DNA of 64,000 bases, taken from NCBI RefSeq assembly GCF_000468095.1, contig NZ_ASZC01000019.1, forward strand, positions 62,001 through 126,000. Direction: 5' to 3'. The DNA is from Pantoea sp. AS-PWVM4 (lineage in GTDB: Bacteria; Pseudomonadota; Gammaproteobacteria; Enterobacterales; Enterobacteriaceae). The notes beneath the pieces are model-generated. The model was not told the origin of the DNA. It made no database searches and saw nothing but the letters and a program-made list of their open reading frames with translations. Position numbers and translations under genes: made by a program. Below are positions 8,405 to 17,401 of this stretch, in pieces; position 1 is the first letter of the stretch, and every line of letters begins with the position of its first letter.

Positions 8405-9633
8405 ACAGCATGACCTGGGGCTTGTGTGCGCCTGCCACTGTCCCCTCCATCCGCAGAACCCGCACGCTGCAACTGAACGAGATAGCCGCACGTTTCAATC
8501 AGCTCGCCGTACCGGGCCTCGGCGGGGTGTGGTTTGCCCGGCAAATCGTTATGGCCTTACAGGGCGTGTGGATTGCGCGCCAGTTAAATAACGGCACCAG
8601 CAATATTGAAGCGGCGAACGCGATTGAGGCGCTGAGCTGCTGGAAGGGATATGTTGAGGGAAAGCAGAGAGATGCGCGTCTGCGCGGTTTTAACAAGATT
8701 CGCAAACTGCATGCCAAAGACCTGACGTTTAACGCTGCCCGGAAACGGGCATTTTATGTCACCATTCCAATGCGGATGGGGACGGTTGAGGCGTTACCCG
8801 CGCTGGGTTTTGTCACTCCACAACGCAGCTTTAACGCGTTTGACTGCACCGCCACAGGCGAACAACTGCTCAGGCTGGATAAAGGGCAACAGGCGTTGTT
8901 CACCCGCTGGATCGCCGCGCCAGACTCGCTAGCCAGCAAGGCGGTGCAGCCCTCGTACGAAGCGCTGTCATCGGATGCCTGTCAGCTGATTCGAAGTCAA
9001 CTGCAACACGCGGGGAGTGAAACGGATAGCCAGCGGCGCAGTGCTGCTCTGGCCTGGATGGATCGGCTGCGCCAGTCGCGCCCCGCGCACATACGTTGGG
9101 AAAAGCGTCCGGCAGAGATTACCGTTGAACACTGGCATGATTTGCAAGCCGGCGCGTATTTTTTTGCCACCCGCACTGCCGCGCTGGAACTGCTGGAACG
9201 TCTCGAAGTCGAGATGGCGCAACACCGTTCCGGTGTGTGTCACGATTTACGCTCCCCTCTTTCGCCGCCTCTGCTGGATGCGATACAGCATTTGCGCCAG
9301 CGCGCACAGGCATTTTTGCGGTTGCAGCATCCTGATGCGGCGGCCAGGCAGTTCTGCCATGAGTGTGACCAGCCACCCGCAGCCGTGTTGCGTGCTCTGG
9401 TGAAGCGCGATGGCCATATCCTGAAACTTAACGCTGAACAGATTGAACCCGGTAACGCCTTTCGGGGAAATAGCGCTGCTGACACGAACCAGGACGAGGA
9501 CGCGGTGGAACCGCCATCTGCGCAGGACTTCTGGCCCGAACATCTCTCCAGGCGGATGCACAATCTTTTTTTACTCAATCTGGACCTGCATGGTGAGCTG
9601 TCGGCCTGGCTCGATAAGGGGAAAGTCGCATGA
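8401..9633 (+). CDS. Unrecognised operon protein, 410 residues
   Basis: No family recognised. The protein is soluble, rich in Arg, Ala and Gln, with no signal peptide or membrane segment. Notable parts are a basic stretch (KQRDARLRGFNKIRKLHAKD, about residues 88-107), a CHECDQPP segment near 321 whose Cys/His spacing hints at metal binding, and an acidic linker (NQDEDAVE) near 363. It overlaps the WYL gene by ATGA and the PLD gene by ATGA, so it is made together with them and probably works in the same complex. An alternative start three codons in is possible. Basic regions beside a helicase and a PLD protein would suit nucleic-acid recognition, but that is inference. Confidence 0.75.
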   Translation: MNSMTWGLCAPATVPSIRRTRTLQLNEIAARFNQLAVPGLGGVWFARQIVMALQGVWIARQLNNGTSNIEAANAIEALSCWKGYVEGKQRDARLRGFNKIRKLHAKDLTFNAARKRAFYVTIPMRMGTVEALPALGFVTPQRSFNAFDCTATGEQLLRLDKGQQALFTRWIAAPDSLASKAVQPSYEALSSDACQLIRSQLQHAGSETDSQRRSAALAWMDRLRQSRPAHIRWEKRPAEITVEHWHDLQAGAYFFATRTAALELLERLEVEMAQHRSGVCHDLRSPLSPPLLDAIQHLRQRAQAFLRLQHPDAAARQFCHECDQPPAAVLRALVKRDGHILKLNAEQIEPGNAFRGNSAADTNQDEDAVEPPSAQDFWPEHLSRRMHNLFLLNLDLHGELSAWLDKGKVA

Positions 9634-11606
9634 GCGGTTATGCAAAACTGCCCCCGTCACTGGTTGACTACTTTGATGCGCCTCGCGGCTACAGTGGGCA
9701 TTTCGGCTGGTTGTGCGGCTATTCAGCCAGTGAGGATTTTCTGGAGTCGGCGCTGGATCGCTTCACCGGTCTGAATAAGGCCGCGCGTGCGCATCACGGA
9801 CATAGCAAGCTGGCGCTGTTTCTGGATGCGGGCAATCGGTTTATTTCGCCGCTGACGGTGCCCGGCGTGATGCATTGTCAGATGTCTGCCGCACCGCCAC
9901 TGAATCTTCTCCATGCCAAAGTCGCGATCCTCGGGTTCAAACCCCATGACGAGCAGCACGGCTGGCGCTTGCGGCTGTTGGTCAGTACTGGCAACTGGAC
10001 CCGGCAATCCCTGGAGGAGAGTCTCGATCTGGTCTGGTGCCTCGACCTTTCCGCGGAAGCCTTGCATCAGCCGGGAGAGGCATGGCGGCAAAGCTGTGCC
10101 GATTTCCGGGCTGCACAGACGCTCTTTGATGAGATTGCCGGTTGGTGTGATACCTCACTGCTTTCTCTGACCATCAATGATCAACCTACCCTCAGCAGCC
10201 TTGCACGACGGGAAGTGGAGTCCTGGCTCAGCCAATGCCGCAAATACGCCAGGGGCACCCCACGGTTGGTGGATAACCGCAGGACATCGCTGTTTAGCCA
10301 ACTCAAGCGCTGGCTTTCCGATGCGGAACGACAGGGAAAGCGTAATTATCTGGCGATGGGGTCTGGCTTCTATGAAGGCGGTAACGGCTCGGCGCCGCTG
10401 GTGCCAGAAAAAATTGTGCAACTGTTGCAGGAAACGGCGGCATTAACCCATAGCGCGCAGATTGATCTGTACGTTAATCCGCACGCCTGCCAGGCCGTCG
10501 CCCAGCGTGTCGAAGCCTTGCAAGCACAGGGCATGACCATCAGGCCGCCCGCCCAACTCCGCCAGATTGAGCGCACGCTGCATGCCAAATTCATTTTCAG
10601 TGCCAATCATCGCAGCGTGAGCGACATGCTGACACGCGGTTGGTTATATCTGGGATCCGGCAACCTCACCGGACCGGGGTTTATGCAACGCATGAAACCC
10701 GCCGTGGGTAATCTGGAAGCGGGGGTGTTCTTTTGCCCTGATCGCCTGGCGAAGACCTCCGCCGGGAAACAGCCAGCAGAGAATACCCTGAGCTGGTTGC
10801 TGCCCATTCAATCCGACAGCGACTGTGACGATCTGTCAATTTCCTTGCAGGCTGGTGAGGAGATGACTGAACGCCCTCCTCACTATGCACCGCCCATCAG
10901 TGGGTTTCTGTGGCAACCTGGCGCGGGGAATCAGGGGCTGCTTTCCCCACCCTCTGCTTCGCAGATAACGATCACCGTGCTGGATATGGCGGGCGTGCCC
11001 TGCCCTGAAGTGACGCAGGGGTTTGTCTGGCAGGGTGAAATGCCACGCAGCGTGAGCATCCGTTGGCAGTCAGACGGGGTTAGCTTCGGTGCGGATATCC
11101 CGGTTATGGATGAACTGGGTCGTATTGCCGCCACGCCGCTGCGCCAACTGAACCTCGATGAGGTGCTTTGGCAGTTATCCCATTTCCCTCAACCACCTGA
11201 CCTTGATGTTGTTGACCCGGAAGGTGAGCAAGCTGGCCTGCTCCCCGACATGCTGCAAAGTCACCCCGAGGACATGTCACTGACTTCACAACCGATCCGC
11301 CAGGTGATGTCCCTGATCGAAGGGATTGCCGAGTGTCAGACCCGTCTGAGTGAAGATCAATGGCTTTACTGGTGCCGTAGCCTTGAGCAAACGTTGCTCC
11401 AGGCCAGCGGCAACGCCGATTTGGCCCGTTTCACCGATTTGGGCATTAACCCGTTGAGTGCGTTAAAAGCCGCGCCTTTCCGCCCGGCGTTTGCCGAAGA
11501 TGACGACAGCCTGGCGGGTCAGGATTATTTGCAGATGTTGCGACGTATCGAAACGGCCTGGGGTGTCAGTGATCTGTGCGCCTTTGCGGAGACAGTCAAT
11601 GAATAA
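9630..11606 (+). CDS. Phospholipase D-superfamily protein with two HxK motifs
   Basis: A 658-residue soluble protein with two PLD-type half-sites. The first is LHAKVAIL with H95 and K97, followed by STGNWT (N122). The second is LHAKFIFS with H318 and K320, followed by GSGNLT (N345). Paired HxK...GxxN sites make one phosphodiesterase active site, as in PLD nucleases and Tdp1-like enzymes. The last 300 residues are unassigned. It sits directly before the SNF2-like helicase; PLD proteins next to helicases occur in DISARM (DrmC) and in other nuclease-helicase pairs. DNA or RNA cleavage is the likeliest role, lipid cleavage the alternative. It overlaps the next gene by 8 bases. Confidence 0.88.
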   Translation: MSGYAKLPPSLVDYFDAPRGYSGHFGWLCGYSASEDFLESALDRFTGLNKAARAHHGHSKLALFLDAGNRFISPLTVPGVMHCQMSAAPPLNLLHAKVAILGFKPHDEQHGWRLRLLVSTGNWTRQSLEESLDLVWCLDLSAEALHQPGEAWRQSCADFRAAQTLFDEIAGWCDTSLLSLTINDQPTLSSLARREVESWLSQCRKYARGTPRLVDNRRTSLFSQLKRWLSDAERQGKRNYLAMGSGFYEGGNGSAPLVPEKIVQLLQETAALTHSAQIDLYVNPHACQAVAQRVEALQAQGMTIRPPAQLRQIERTLHAKFIFSANHRSVSDMLTRGWLYLGSGNLTGPGFMQRMKPAVGNLEAGVFFCPDRLAKTSAGKQPAENTLSWLLPIQSDSDCDDLSISLQAGEEMTERPPHYAPPISGFLWQPGAGNQGLLSPPSASQITITVLDMAGVPCPEVTQGFVWQGEMPRSVSIRWQSDGVSFGADIPVMDELGRIAATPLRQLNLDEVLWQLSHFPQPPDLDVVDPEGEQAGLLPDMLQSHPEDMSLTSQPIRQVMSLIEGIAECQTRLSEDQWLYWCRSLEQTLLQASGNADLARFTDLGINPLSALKAAPFRPAFAEDDDSLAGQDYLQMLRRIETAWGVSDLCAFAETVNE

Positions 11607-14133
11607 CAGTTTCGCCGGTTGGCCGGTGGTGGCGCAATCACTGCGCGCGGTGGTGAAGAGCGACGTCGCGTTAAATGCCGGGCAGAAAGCGACGTTGCTG
11701 GCGATAGCCGCAAGAATTGAGCAGCACGGCGTGATTCTGGCCGATGAAGTGGGTATGGGGAAAACGCGCATTGCCACCACGCTGGCCCAATGCGTTATGG
11801 CTGCGGGAGGCCGGGTGGCGATACTGATCCCCGGTGGGTTGGCGGCCAACTGGCGTGCTGAGTTGCAAGTCTCGGGCATTACGCCGGGTGCGCCTTTGTT
11901 AAGCCTGCGGCAATACAAAGCGGCCTGGCACGCTGAGGCGGCTTCACGCCCCTGGTTTGAAGAACCCTGCCTGATGATCTCTCATGCGATGGCCAACTGG
12001 CGTCTGGGCAGGAACAGCATTGAATGGCGCTGGGGATGGCTTCCGGCGCTGGTTCACCGCTGGCGGGACAAAACCGATTGTCCCCAATTATCCACCCCTG
12101 AACTCAGCCAGGCGGCGCGACTGATTTGCCAGGCGATCCGCCGCCTGCCCGCAGCACATCCCGCCCGCAAGCGAATCAATCAGCTGGTCAAAGAGGTGGG
12201 TAATCAGCCCCGATATTCCGAGCAAAACTATGCGGTCGGTTCGCCACAACGTCGCCAGCTTGCGACCAGTGTCGGATTGGGGCTGGGGACCTTTGAGTTG
12301 ATCATTGTCGATGAAGCGCACAAAAGTCGGGGATCAGACAGCAGCCTCAACCGTTTGTTGGAAGAGGTGATTCAACCGGCTCACGACGCCCGTCGTCTGG
12401 CGATCAGTGCCACGCCGATTGAGCTGGACAGCCATCAATGGCAGCAGATGCTGAGCCGCATTGAGGTTAACGCGACACCCCTGCTACCGGTGATTGGTGA
12501 GTATCAATCCGCGGTGGCAGAGATTCGCCATGACTATGCCGACAGCCGGGTGCAGCAACGCTATCGTCAGGCCGCTGCCGCTTTCGAGCAGGTGCTTGCC
12601 CCTTATCTGCTGCGGCGTGACAAACGTGAAGACGAGTTGGTGCAAAAATTCCATCAACATGCCGGACAGGCTTACCGGCGTGAACAGGAAATCGTGGTGG
12701 ATACCTTCACCCTGCCGATGAACTGGAAACAGGCCGTCTGTGCCGCAGAAGCGCTCTCCTTTGTCAGTCGATTACATGAAAACAGCAGCGCCAAACGGGT
12801 ACGGCTGACCTTCGGCAACGGTCATGGCATCTCCTCACTGCTTAATCATCCTCAGGAAGACGAAGATGAGAAGGAACCCGCCGTTGTGCTGGATGACAAA
12901 CGCCAGCAACGCGCGGCGTGGTGGCAGCAGCGACTGAGTGCCGCCATGCAGGCGGATGCAGGCGGTTCATTGTTTAACCACCCTGCAATTCTGGCGACCG
13001 TAAAAGCCGTCGAAGCGGTCTGGGACAGTGGGGAAAAGGTGCTGGTGTTTGGTCGTTTTACCCAGCCGATGTCTGCCTTAACGAAGTTACTGAATGCGCG
13101 TGCCATGTTACGCACGCTGGCGGCGGGTAAAGAATACTGGCCACAGGAAAAAGTGCATGCCGATGAATGGCTTGCCATCCAACATGCCTGGCGTCAGTTG
13201 TATCACGGCGAAGCTAACAAGCGTGAAATCGACGCCCAACTGGGTAAACAGTACAAAAAACTCGAACAGCAGCGACGTTCGTTGCGCAGTCATCTCCTTT
13301 CCCTGTTGCAACAAGGCATTGCTGCTGGCAACGACCTGAGCCTGCAAGCGGTATTCACGGTATTTGAGCAATCGGTGGCGCTCGAGCGGCAAACCAACGA
13401 TTTGACCAACGTTGCCAATGCGCTCTACGCATTAACCGGTTCCGCAGAGGAGCGGCGTTCACCTTCACATCTTGCTGAAGCTTTTGGCGAGTTGGTGAAC
13501 GCGGCACGCAACCGTGACCATATCGAGCCGGTTGACGAGGATGAAGATGAGAGCCAACTGGCGGAACAACGCTGGCAACGGGTGCTGGAGATTCTTCAGG
13601 AGGAGTTCAGCCGACGCGAAAGTGGCTTTGCCCGACTGATGGACGGCAAAACCTCAACGGCGACCCGTAATCTCCTCAATCTGGCCTTTAACCGCCAGCA
13701 CAGTCGACCTGGTGTGCTGGTGGCTCAGTCGCGGGTCGCCAGGGAGGGACTGAACCTCCATTTGGCCTGCCGCACGGTGATTATGCTGCATCTGGAGTGG
13801 AATCCCGGTGTGGCAGAACAACAAATTGGCCGGGTCGATCGTTTAAATAGCCTGTGGCACAAACTGTTGGACGAGGCACTGGCCGCAGGTAAACGCGGGG
13901 CAGCGTTGCCGACGATTAATTTCTCCCCGGTTATTTTCAAAGGCACCTACGACGAACACCACTGGCAGGTTTTACGCCAGCGTTGGGACAATTTACGCGC
14001 CCAACTGCATGGCAATCCTTTTCCCGTCAGTGCACTACAGGGGGATGCCACTGGCCGGGAGGTTATGCAGTCAATGCTCGATGCCGCACCGAATTTTTCC
14101 CCGCTGCGCAAAGTTAACGTTTACAAGGGATAG
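11599..14133 (+). CDS. SNF2/RapA-like superfamily 2 helicase
   Basis: An 844-residue DNA translocase. Motif I is ILADEVGMGKTRIA (about 45-58), the DEAH box is IIVDEAHKSRG (about 235-245) and motif III is AISATPIE (about 268-275). The second RecA lobe has VLVFGRFTQPM, then AREGLNLHLACR and the motif VI box QQIGRVDR (about 741-748). The DEVGMGKT wording and QIGRVDR are typical of RapA/SNF2-like helicases in mobile and defence loci. The frame is open from 11491 inside the PLD gene. The ATG at 11599 gives the 8-base coupled overlap and starts just before the helicase core, so I use it. It probably supplies DNA translocation for the PLD protein. Confidence 0.92.
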   Translation: MNNSFAGWPVVAQSLRAVVKSDVALNAGQKATLLAIAARIEQHGVILADEVGMGKTRIATTLAQCVMAAGGRVAILIPGGLAANWRAELQVSGITPGAPLLSLRQYKAAWHAEAASRPWFEEPCLMISHAMANWRLGRNSIEWRWGWLPALVHRWRDKTDCPQLSTPELSQAARLICQAIRRLPAAHPARKRINQLVKEVGNQPRYSEQNYAVGSPQRRQLATSVGLGLGTFELIIVDEAHKSRGSDSSLNRLLEEVIQPAHDARRLAISATPIELDSHQWQQMLSRIEVNATPLLPVIGEYQSAVAEIRHDYADSRVQQRYRQAAAAFEQVLAPYLLRRDKREDELVQKFHQHAGQAYRREQEIVVDTFTLPMNWKQAVCAAEALSFVSRLHENSSAKRVRLTFGNGHGISSLLNHPQEDEDEKEPAVVLDDKRQQRAAWWQQRLSAAMQADAGGSLFNHPAILATVKAVEAVWDSGEKVLVFGRFTQPMSALTKLLNARAMLRTLAAGKEYWPQEKVHADEWLAIQHAWRQLYHGEANKREIDAQLGKQYKKLEQQRRSLRSHLLSLLQQGIAAGNDLSLQAVFTVFEQSVALERQTNDLTNVANALYALTGSAEERRSPSHLAEAFGELVNAARNRDHIEPVDEDEDESQLAEQRWQRVLEILQEEFSRRESGFARLMDGKTSTATRNLLNLAFNRQHSRPGVLVAQSRVAREGLNLHLACRTVIMLHLEWNPGVAEQQIGRVDRLNSLWHKLLDEALAAGKRGAALPTINFSPVIFKGTYDEHHWQVLRQRWDNLRAQLHGNPFPVSALQGDATGREVMQSMLDAAPNFSPLRKVNVYKG

Positions 14134-14135
14134 AT

Positions 14136-16499
14136 ATGCACGAAACCACCATCGCTCTGCTTTGTGATGAAGCCAGTCGCTTGTTGCAACTGAATATTGA
14201 TCTGTTGCACAAGATGACCGATGAACCTCATATGCTGCCAGAGACAAAACCGGGTGACCAGGAACAGTTATTTGATCGCCAGCAAGCGGCGAAGAAGAGA
14301 GAAGAACTGGCCGGGGAACAACAAAAAATCGCCCAAAGAGAGATGGTGTTGGCGATTGTCGGCACCATGAAAGCCGGTAAATCCACCACCATTAACGCGA
14401 TTGTTGGCAAAGAAATTCTGCCTAACCGTAATACGCCAATGACGTCGGTACCGACCCTGATCCGTCATGTGCCAGGTAAGATTACCCCGGATTTAACCGT
14501 GCGTAACACTGAGGTGCTGCGGTTGCTGCTGGCTGAGTTAAAGGAAAAAACCGCTGGTGATAAAGCGAGAAAAGGCCTCTTCGGCCTGATGAAAGATGAC
14601 GAGAAGAGCAGGCTGCTCAATGTTATCCGCGATCAGCACTGGCTACAGGACAATTATCAAGGGGAAGAGGCCATCTTTTCCTTCCTGAACCATCTGAATG
14701 ATCTGGTGCGTTTGTCCGGTGAGCTGAACGTGACTTTTCCTTTTGACGCGTTTAATGAATTCCACGAATTACCGCTGATTGAGGTGGAATTTAGCCATTT
14801 AACCGGTATGGATGACAGCCAGGGCACCCTCACCCTGCTGGATACCCCAGGCCCTAATGAGGCGGGTCAACCGCATATCCAGGCGATGATGCGCGAGCAG
14901 TTGCAAAAGGCTTCAGCGGTGCTGGCGGTGCTGGATTACACACAATTAAATTCGCTGGCCGACCAGGAAGTGCGCAACGAGTTGAATGCGTTCACCGCCA
15001 CCGCGGCGGGACGTCTTTTTGTGTTGGTGAATAAGTTTGATCAGCAAGATCGCCACAGCGATGATGAAGCAACGGTGAAACGCCGGGTGCCGTTGATGTT
15101 TGATGATCATGTGGTGAGCGCTGAACGGGTTTATCCGGGTTCGGCGCGTCATGCTTACCTGGCAAACCGTGCCAGAAGTACGCTCAACCGTGGCGGCTCA
15201 CTCTCGGCCAGTGAAGAGTGGGTGGCCGATTTTGCCCAACTGGCTTACGGACGCCGCTGGAAGGAAAAACTCGCTGACGAGGCGCAAACGTTGAGCCTTG
15301 CTGAAGACATCTGGCAGGAATCTTTGTTGGAACAATTGATTACCGAAGTGGTTCAGGCAGCACATAACAAAGCTGCCGCGCTGGCCGTCGATTCTGCGGT
15401 GGTCAGGCTGGTGCAAAATGCGCAAGAGGTCAGCGCTTATCTCGCGGTTCGTCATCAGGGACTCAACGCAGACGTGGACGCTTTGCAGCAGCAAATTGAT
15501 GCGTTGCTGACCGACAGCGCGGCAATCACTTCGCACCAGCAAGTTATCGCTGAGGAGGTGACGGCCTCCCAACACCGTATTGAACAACAAACGGTTGAGT
15601 TGCTCGATAACGTGCAGCAGCAACTGGCGGATGAGATTGACTACTATTTTCGTGAAGGTAAGTTACGGGACGAACGCGATCCCCGCCAGCAACGTACTGC
15701 CTCGCCAACCGAATCGTTTATGCACTTTTTTGCGCAGGGCCATGCCGATGGCAGAGACTTTGATCCCCGCCAGCCGATAGTTAAATTCAGCAGCCGCAAA
15801 CAAGCTGAAGATTTTATTACCAACGTCGAAAACGCGATGAAGACGTTACTCACCCCGATTGAAGAACAGGTAAAAACCCAGCTGAACGCCATTGTTTCCG
15901 GCATTGAGCAGAGTTTCCAGGGTAACGCCATGTCTGCCGTGGCAGGCATCGCGCAGCAAATCAATACGCGCCTTGGCGGGGAGGGCTTCTCGATGACGAT
16001 CGCGTTCCCCGAGGTTGCCCATTTACAAGCCAATCTGGCGGTGGAAACACGCATCGCTCATCTGCTGGAAGCCAAAAAATTCCGTGAATCCCGTCGTCGT
16101 CGTGCTGATGGGGTATGGGGTACCGTGTGTGGCTGGTTTGATTCCAGTGACTGGGGCTGGGAGGAATTCAGCGTTGATGTGGTGCATGCCGAGGTGGATG
16201 TCAGAAAAATAAGGGAAGAGATCACCACGCATACCGATCAGTATTTTGCGGAGTTGGAAAGCCACATCGAGGCGCAAATCATCAATCCGATCATCAACGA
16301 AATCAACCAGTTCTTTGAGCAATTCAGAAGCAAGGTGGAGCAACTACGCAATACGCTGATCCAAAGCACTGAGGATCAACGTGCTGATCAGCAACAACGG
16401 CTGCAACTGACCCGCTGCTTGCAGGAGCTGCAACAACTGACGCCGGAATTAATGCGTGACGCCAAAGCGTTAAAAGACGAACTGGGGATGGTTTTCTGA
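14136..16499 (+). CDS. Dynamin-like GTPase, CrfC/RdcA (YjdA) homologue
   Basis: A 787-residue dynamin-family GTPase that aligns from memory along much of its length with E. coli CrfC (RdcA, YjdA). G1 is GTMKAGKST (about 76-84), switch motif G3 is LLDTPGPNEAGQPH (D236 region) and G4 is NKFD (about 299-302). MTSVPTLIRH and LPLIEVEFSHL also follow the E. coli protein. Long coiled coils (about 430-520 and 700-780) form the stalk. In E. coli this GTPase partners RdcB to tune diguanylate cyclase DgcE and has been linked to the replication clamp. Here it sits between the helicase and an RdcB-like gene, spaced 2 bases after the former and overlapping the latter by one. Confidence 0.92.
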   Translation: MHETTIALLCDEASRLLQLNIDLLHKMTDEPHMLPETKPGDQEQLFDRQQAAKKREELAGEQQKIAQREMVLAIVGTMKAGKSTTINAIVGKEILPNRNTPMTSVPTLIRHVPGKITPDLTVRNTEVLRLLLAELKEKTAGDKARKGLFGLMKDDEKSRLLNVIRDQHWLQDNYQGEEAIFSFLNHLNDLVRLSGELNVTFPFDAFNEFHELPLIEVEFSHLTGMDDSQGTLTLLDTPGPNEAGQPHIQAMMREQLQKASAVLAVLDYTQLNSLADQEVRNELNAFTATAAGRLFVLVNKFDQQDRHSDDEATVKRRVPLMFDDHVVSAERVYPGSARHAYLANRARSTLNRGGSLSASEEWVADFAQLAYGRRWKEKLADEAQTLSLAEDIWQESLLEQLITEVVQAAHNKAAALAVDSAVVRLVQNAQEVSAYLAVRHQGLNADVDALQQQIDALLTDSAAITSHQQVIAEEVTASQHRIEQQTVELLDNVQQQLADEIDYYFREGKLRDERDPRQQRTASPTESFMHFFAQGHADGRDFDPRQPIVKFSSRKQAEDFITNVENAMKTLLTPIEEQVKTQLNAIVSGIEQSFQGNAMSAVAGIAQQINTRLGGEGFSMTIAFPEVAHLQANLAVETRIAHLLEAKKFRESRRRRADGVWGTVCGWFDSSDWGWEEFSVDVVHAEVDVRKIREEITTHTDQYFAELESHIEAQIINPIINEINQFFEQFRSKVEQLRNTLIQSTEDQRADQQQRLQLTRCLQELQQLTPELMRDAKALKDELGMVF

Positions 16500-17401
16500 T
16501 GTCGCTATTTAAACAATGTTTTCCCGAGATGCAGGCATGCCAGGTACTGGAGAGTATTCCGGAAAAGTTTATCGTGGATTTCGCCAACGGTCTTGATGTG
16601 GTTGATGATCATCTGCGCCATCAGCAAAACCGCCCCTTTTTCCAGCGGCTTAAAGAGGGGATAAGTGGTCAGTCTGCGGCACGCCAGCAGGCGATCAATG
16701 CCGCTGTACATGACGGATTGCAGGCTTCGCTCACCTGGTTGACAGAATTGACGCTTTCTCAGGCTAAAACCAATTTCGCCGTGTCGCAGGTGAACGATCG
16801 GGTTAATGCCCTGATGCAGGACACGGCCAACATCGCCCATTATTCTGCGGATACGCGTGAGTTACTGCTCGAACTGTCCGACAAAGTCCACCTGTGGATG
16901 GCAAACAACGATGAACAGTTGAAGCGTATCGACAGCGTTCAGCGCGGTCAGTTGCATCTTGATCGCGTCCTTTCTCAGTGGAGCGCAGGCCGTTATGCCG
17001 CCATTCCCATCGCCAGTCGTTGCTACGTCGCGCTGGAGGAGTTGCGTTGGGGGGCATTCGGCGAGGTGATTCGCGACGGTGAGGTGCAACAAAGTCAGCA
17101 ATTGATCGAAACGCTAAAAAATCGTGTGCTGACGCAGATGGCGCAGGATTATGGCCGTAATGGCCACGCACGCCATGACATCCGTAACTGGTTGAGCTGG
17201 CAACAGGATACGCTGCAAACCCCTGACTGGCCGGAAACCCTCAGTTGGCTGGCTGACTGGAGTACCGATGTGCGTCAGCCGATGTGCCGGGCAGTGACGC
17301 AACCCGGAGCCGCATTGCCGCTGCGCATTCCACGCATTTGTTCAGCAGAACGTATTGCCGCTACCCTGGTCGATGAAGTCTTTAGCAAGGAGCACGCATG
17401 A
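16499..17401 (+). CDS. RdcB (YjcZ)-like partner of the dynamin GTPase
   Basis: A 300-residue soluble helical protein. I assign it to the RdcB/YjcZ group because it directly follows the CrfC/RdcA-like GTPase, as yjcZ follows yjdA in E. coli, and has the matching length (about 290-300). It shows no enzyme motif. The central part is rich in heptad-like Leu/Ala (RELLLELSDKVHLW, then QLKRIDSVQRGQLHLDRVL). It starts in a TGATG overlap with the GTPase stop and ends in an ATGA overlap with the patatin gene. Expected role: regulatory subunit of the GTPase. The family call rests mainly on context and size. Confidence 0.65.
   Translation: MSLFKQCFPEMQACQVLESIPEKFIVDFANGLDVVDDHLRHQQNRPFFQRLKEGISGQSAARQQAINAAVHDGLQASLTWLTELTLSQAKTNFAVSQVNDRVNALMQDTANIAHYSADTRELLLELSDKVHLWMANNDEQLKRIDSVQRGQLHLDRVLSQWSAGRYAAIPIASRCYVALEELRWGAFGEVIRDGEVQQSQQLIETLKNRVLTQMAQDYGRNGHARHDIRNWLSWQQDTLQTPDWPETLSWLADWSTDVRQPMCRAVTQPGAALPLRIPRICSAERIAATLVDEVFSKEHA

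Noticed and set aside
9240..9578. Antisense open frames inside the 410-residue gene and its neighbours
   Set aside because: They lie opposite well-supported overlapping genes, have no ribosome sites and show low-complexity Arg/Ser/Cys-rich translations typical of shadow frames.
11491..11598. Longer N-terminus for the SNF2 helicase (frame open from 11491)
   Set aside because: It would overlap the PLD gene by 116 bases. The ATG at 11599 gives an 8-base coupled overlap and sits directly before the helicase core.
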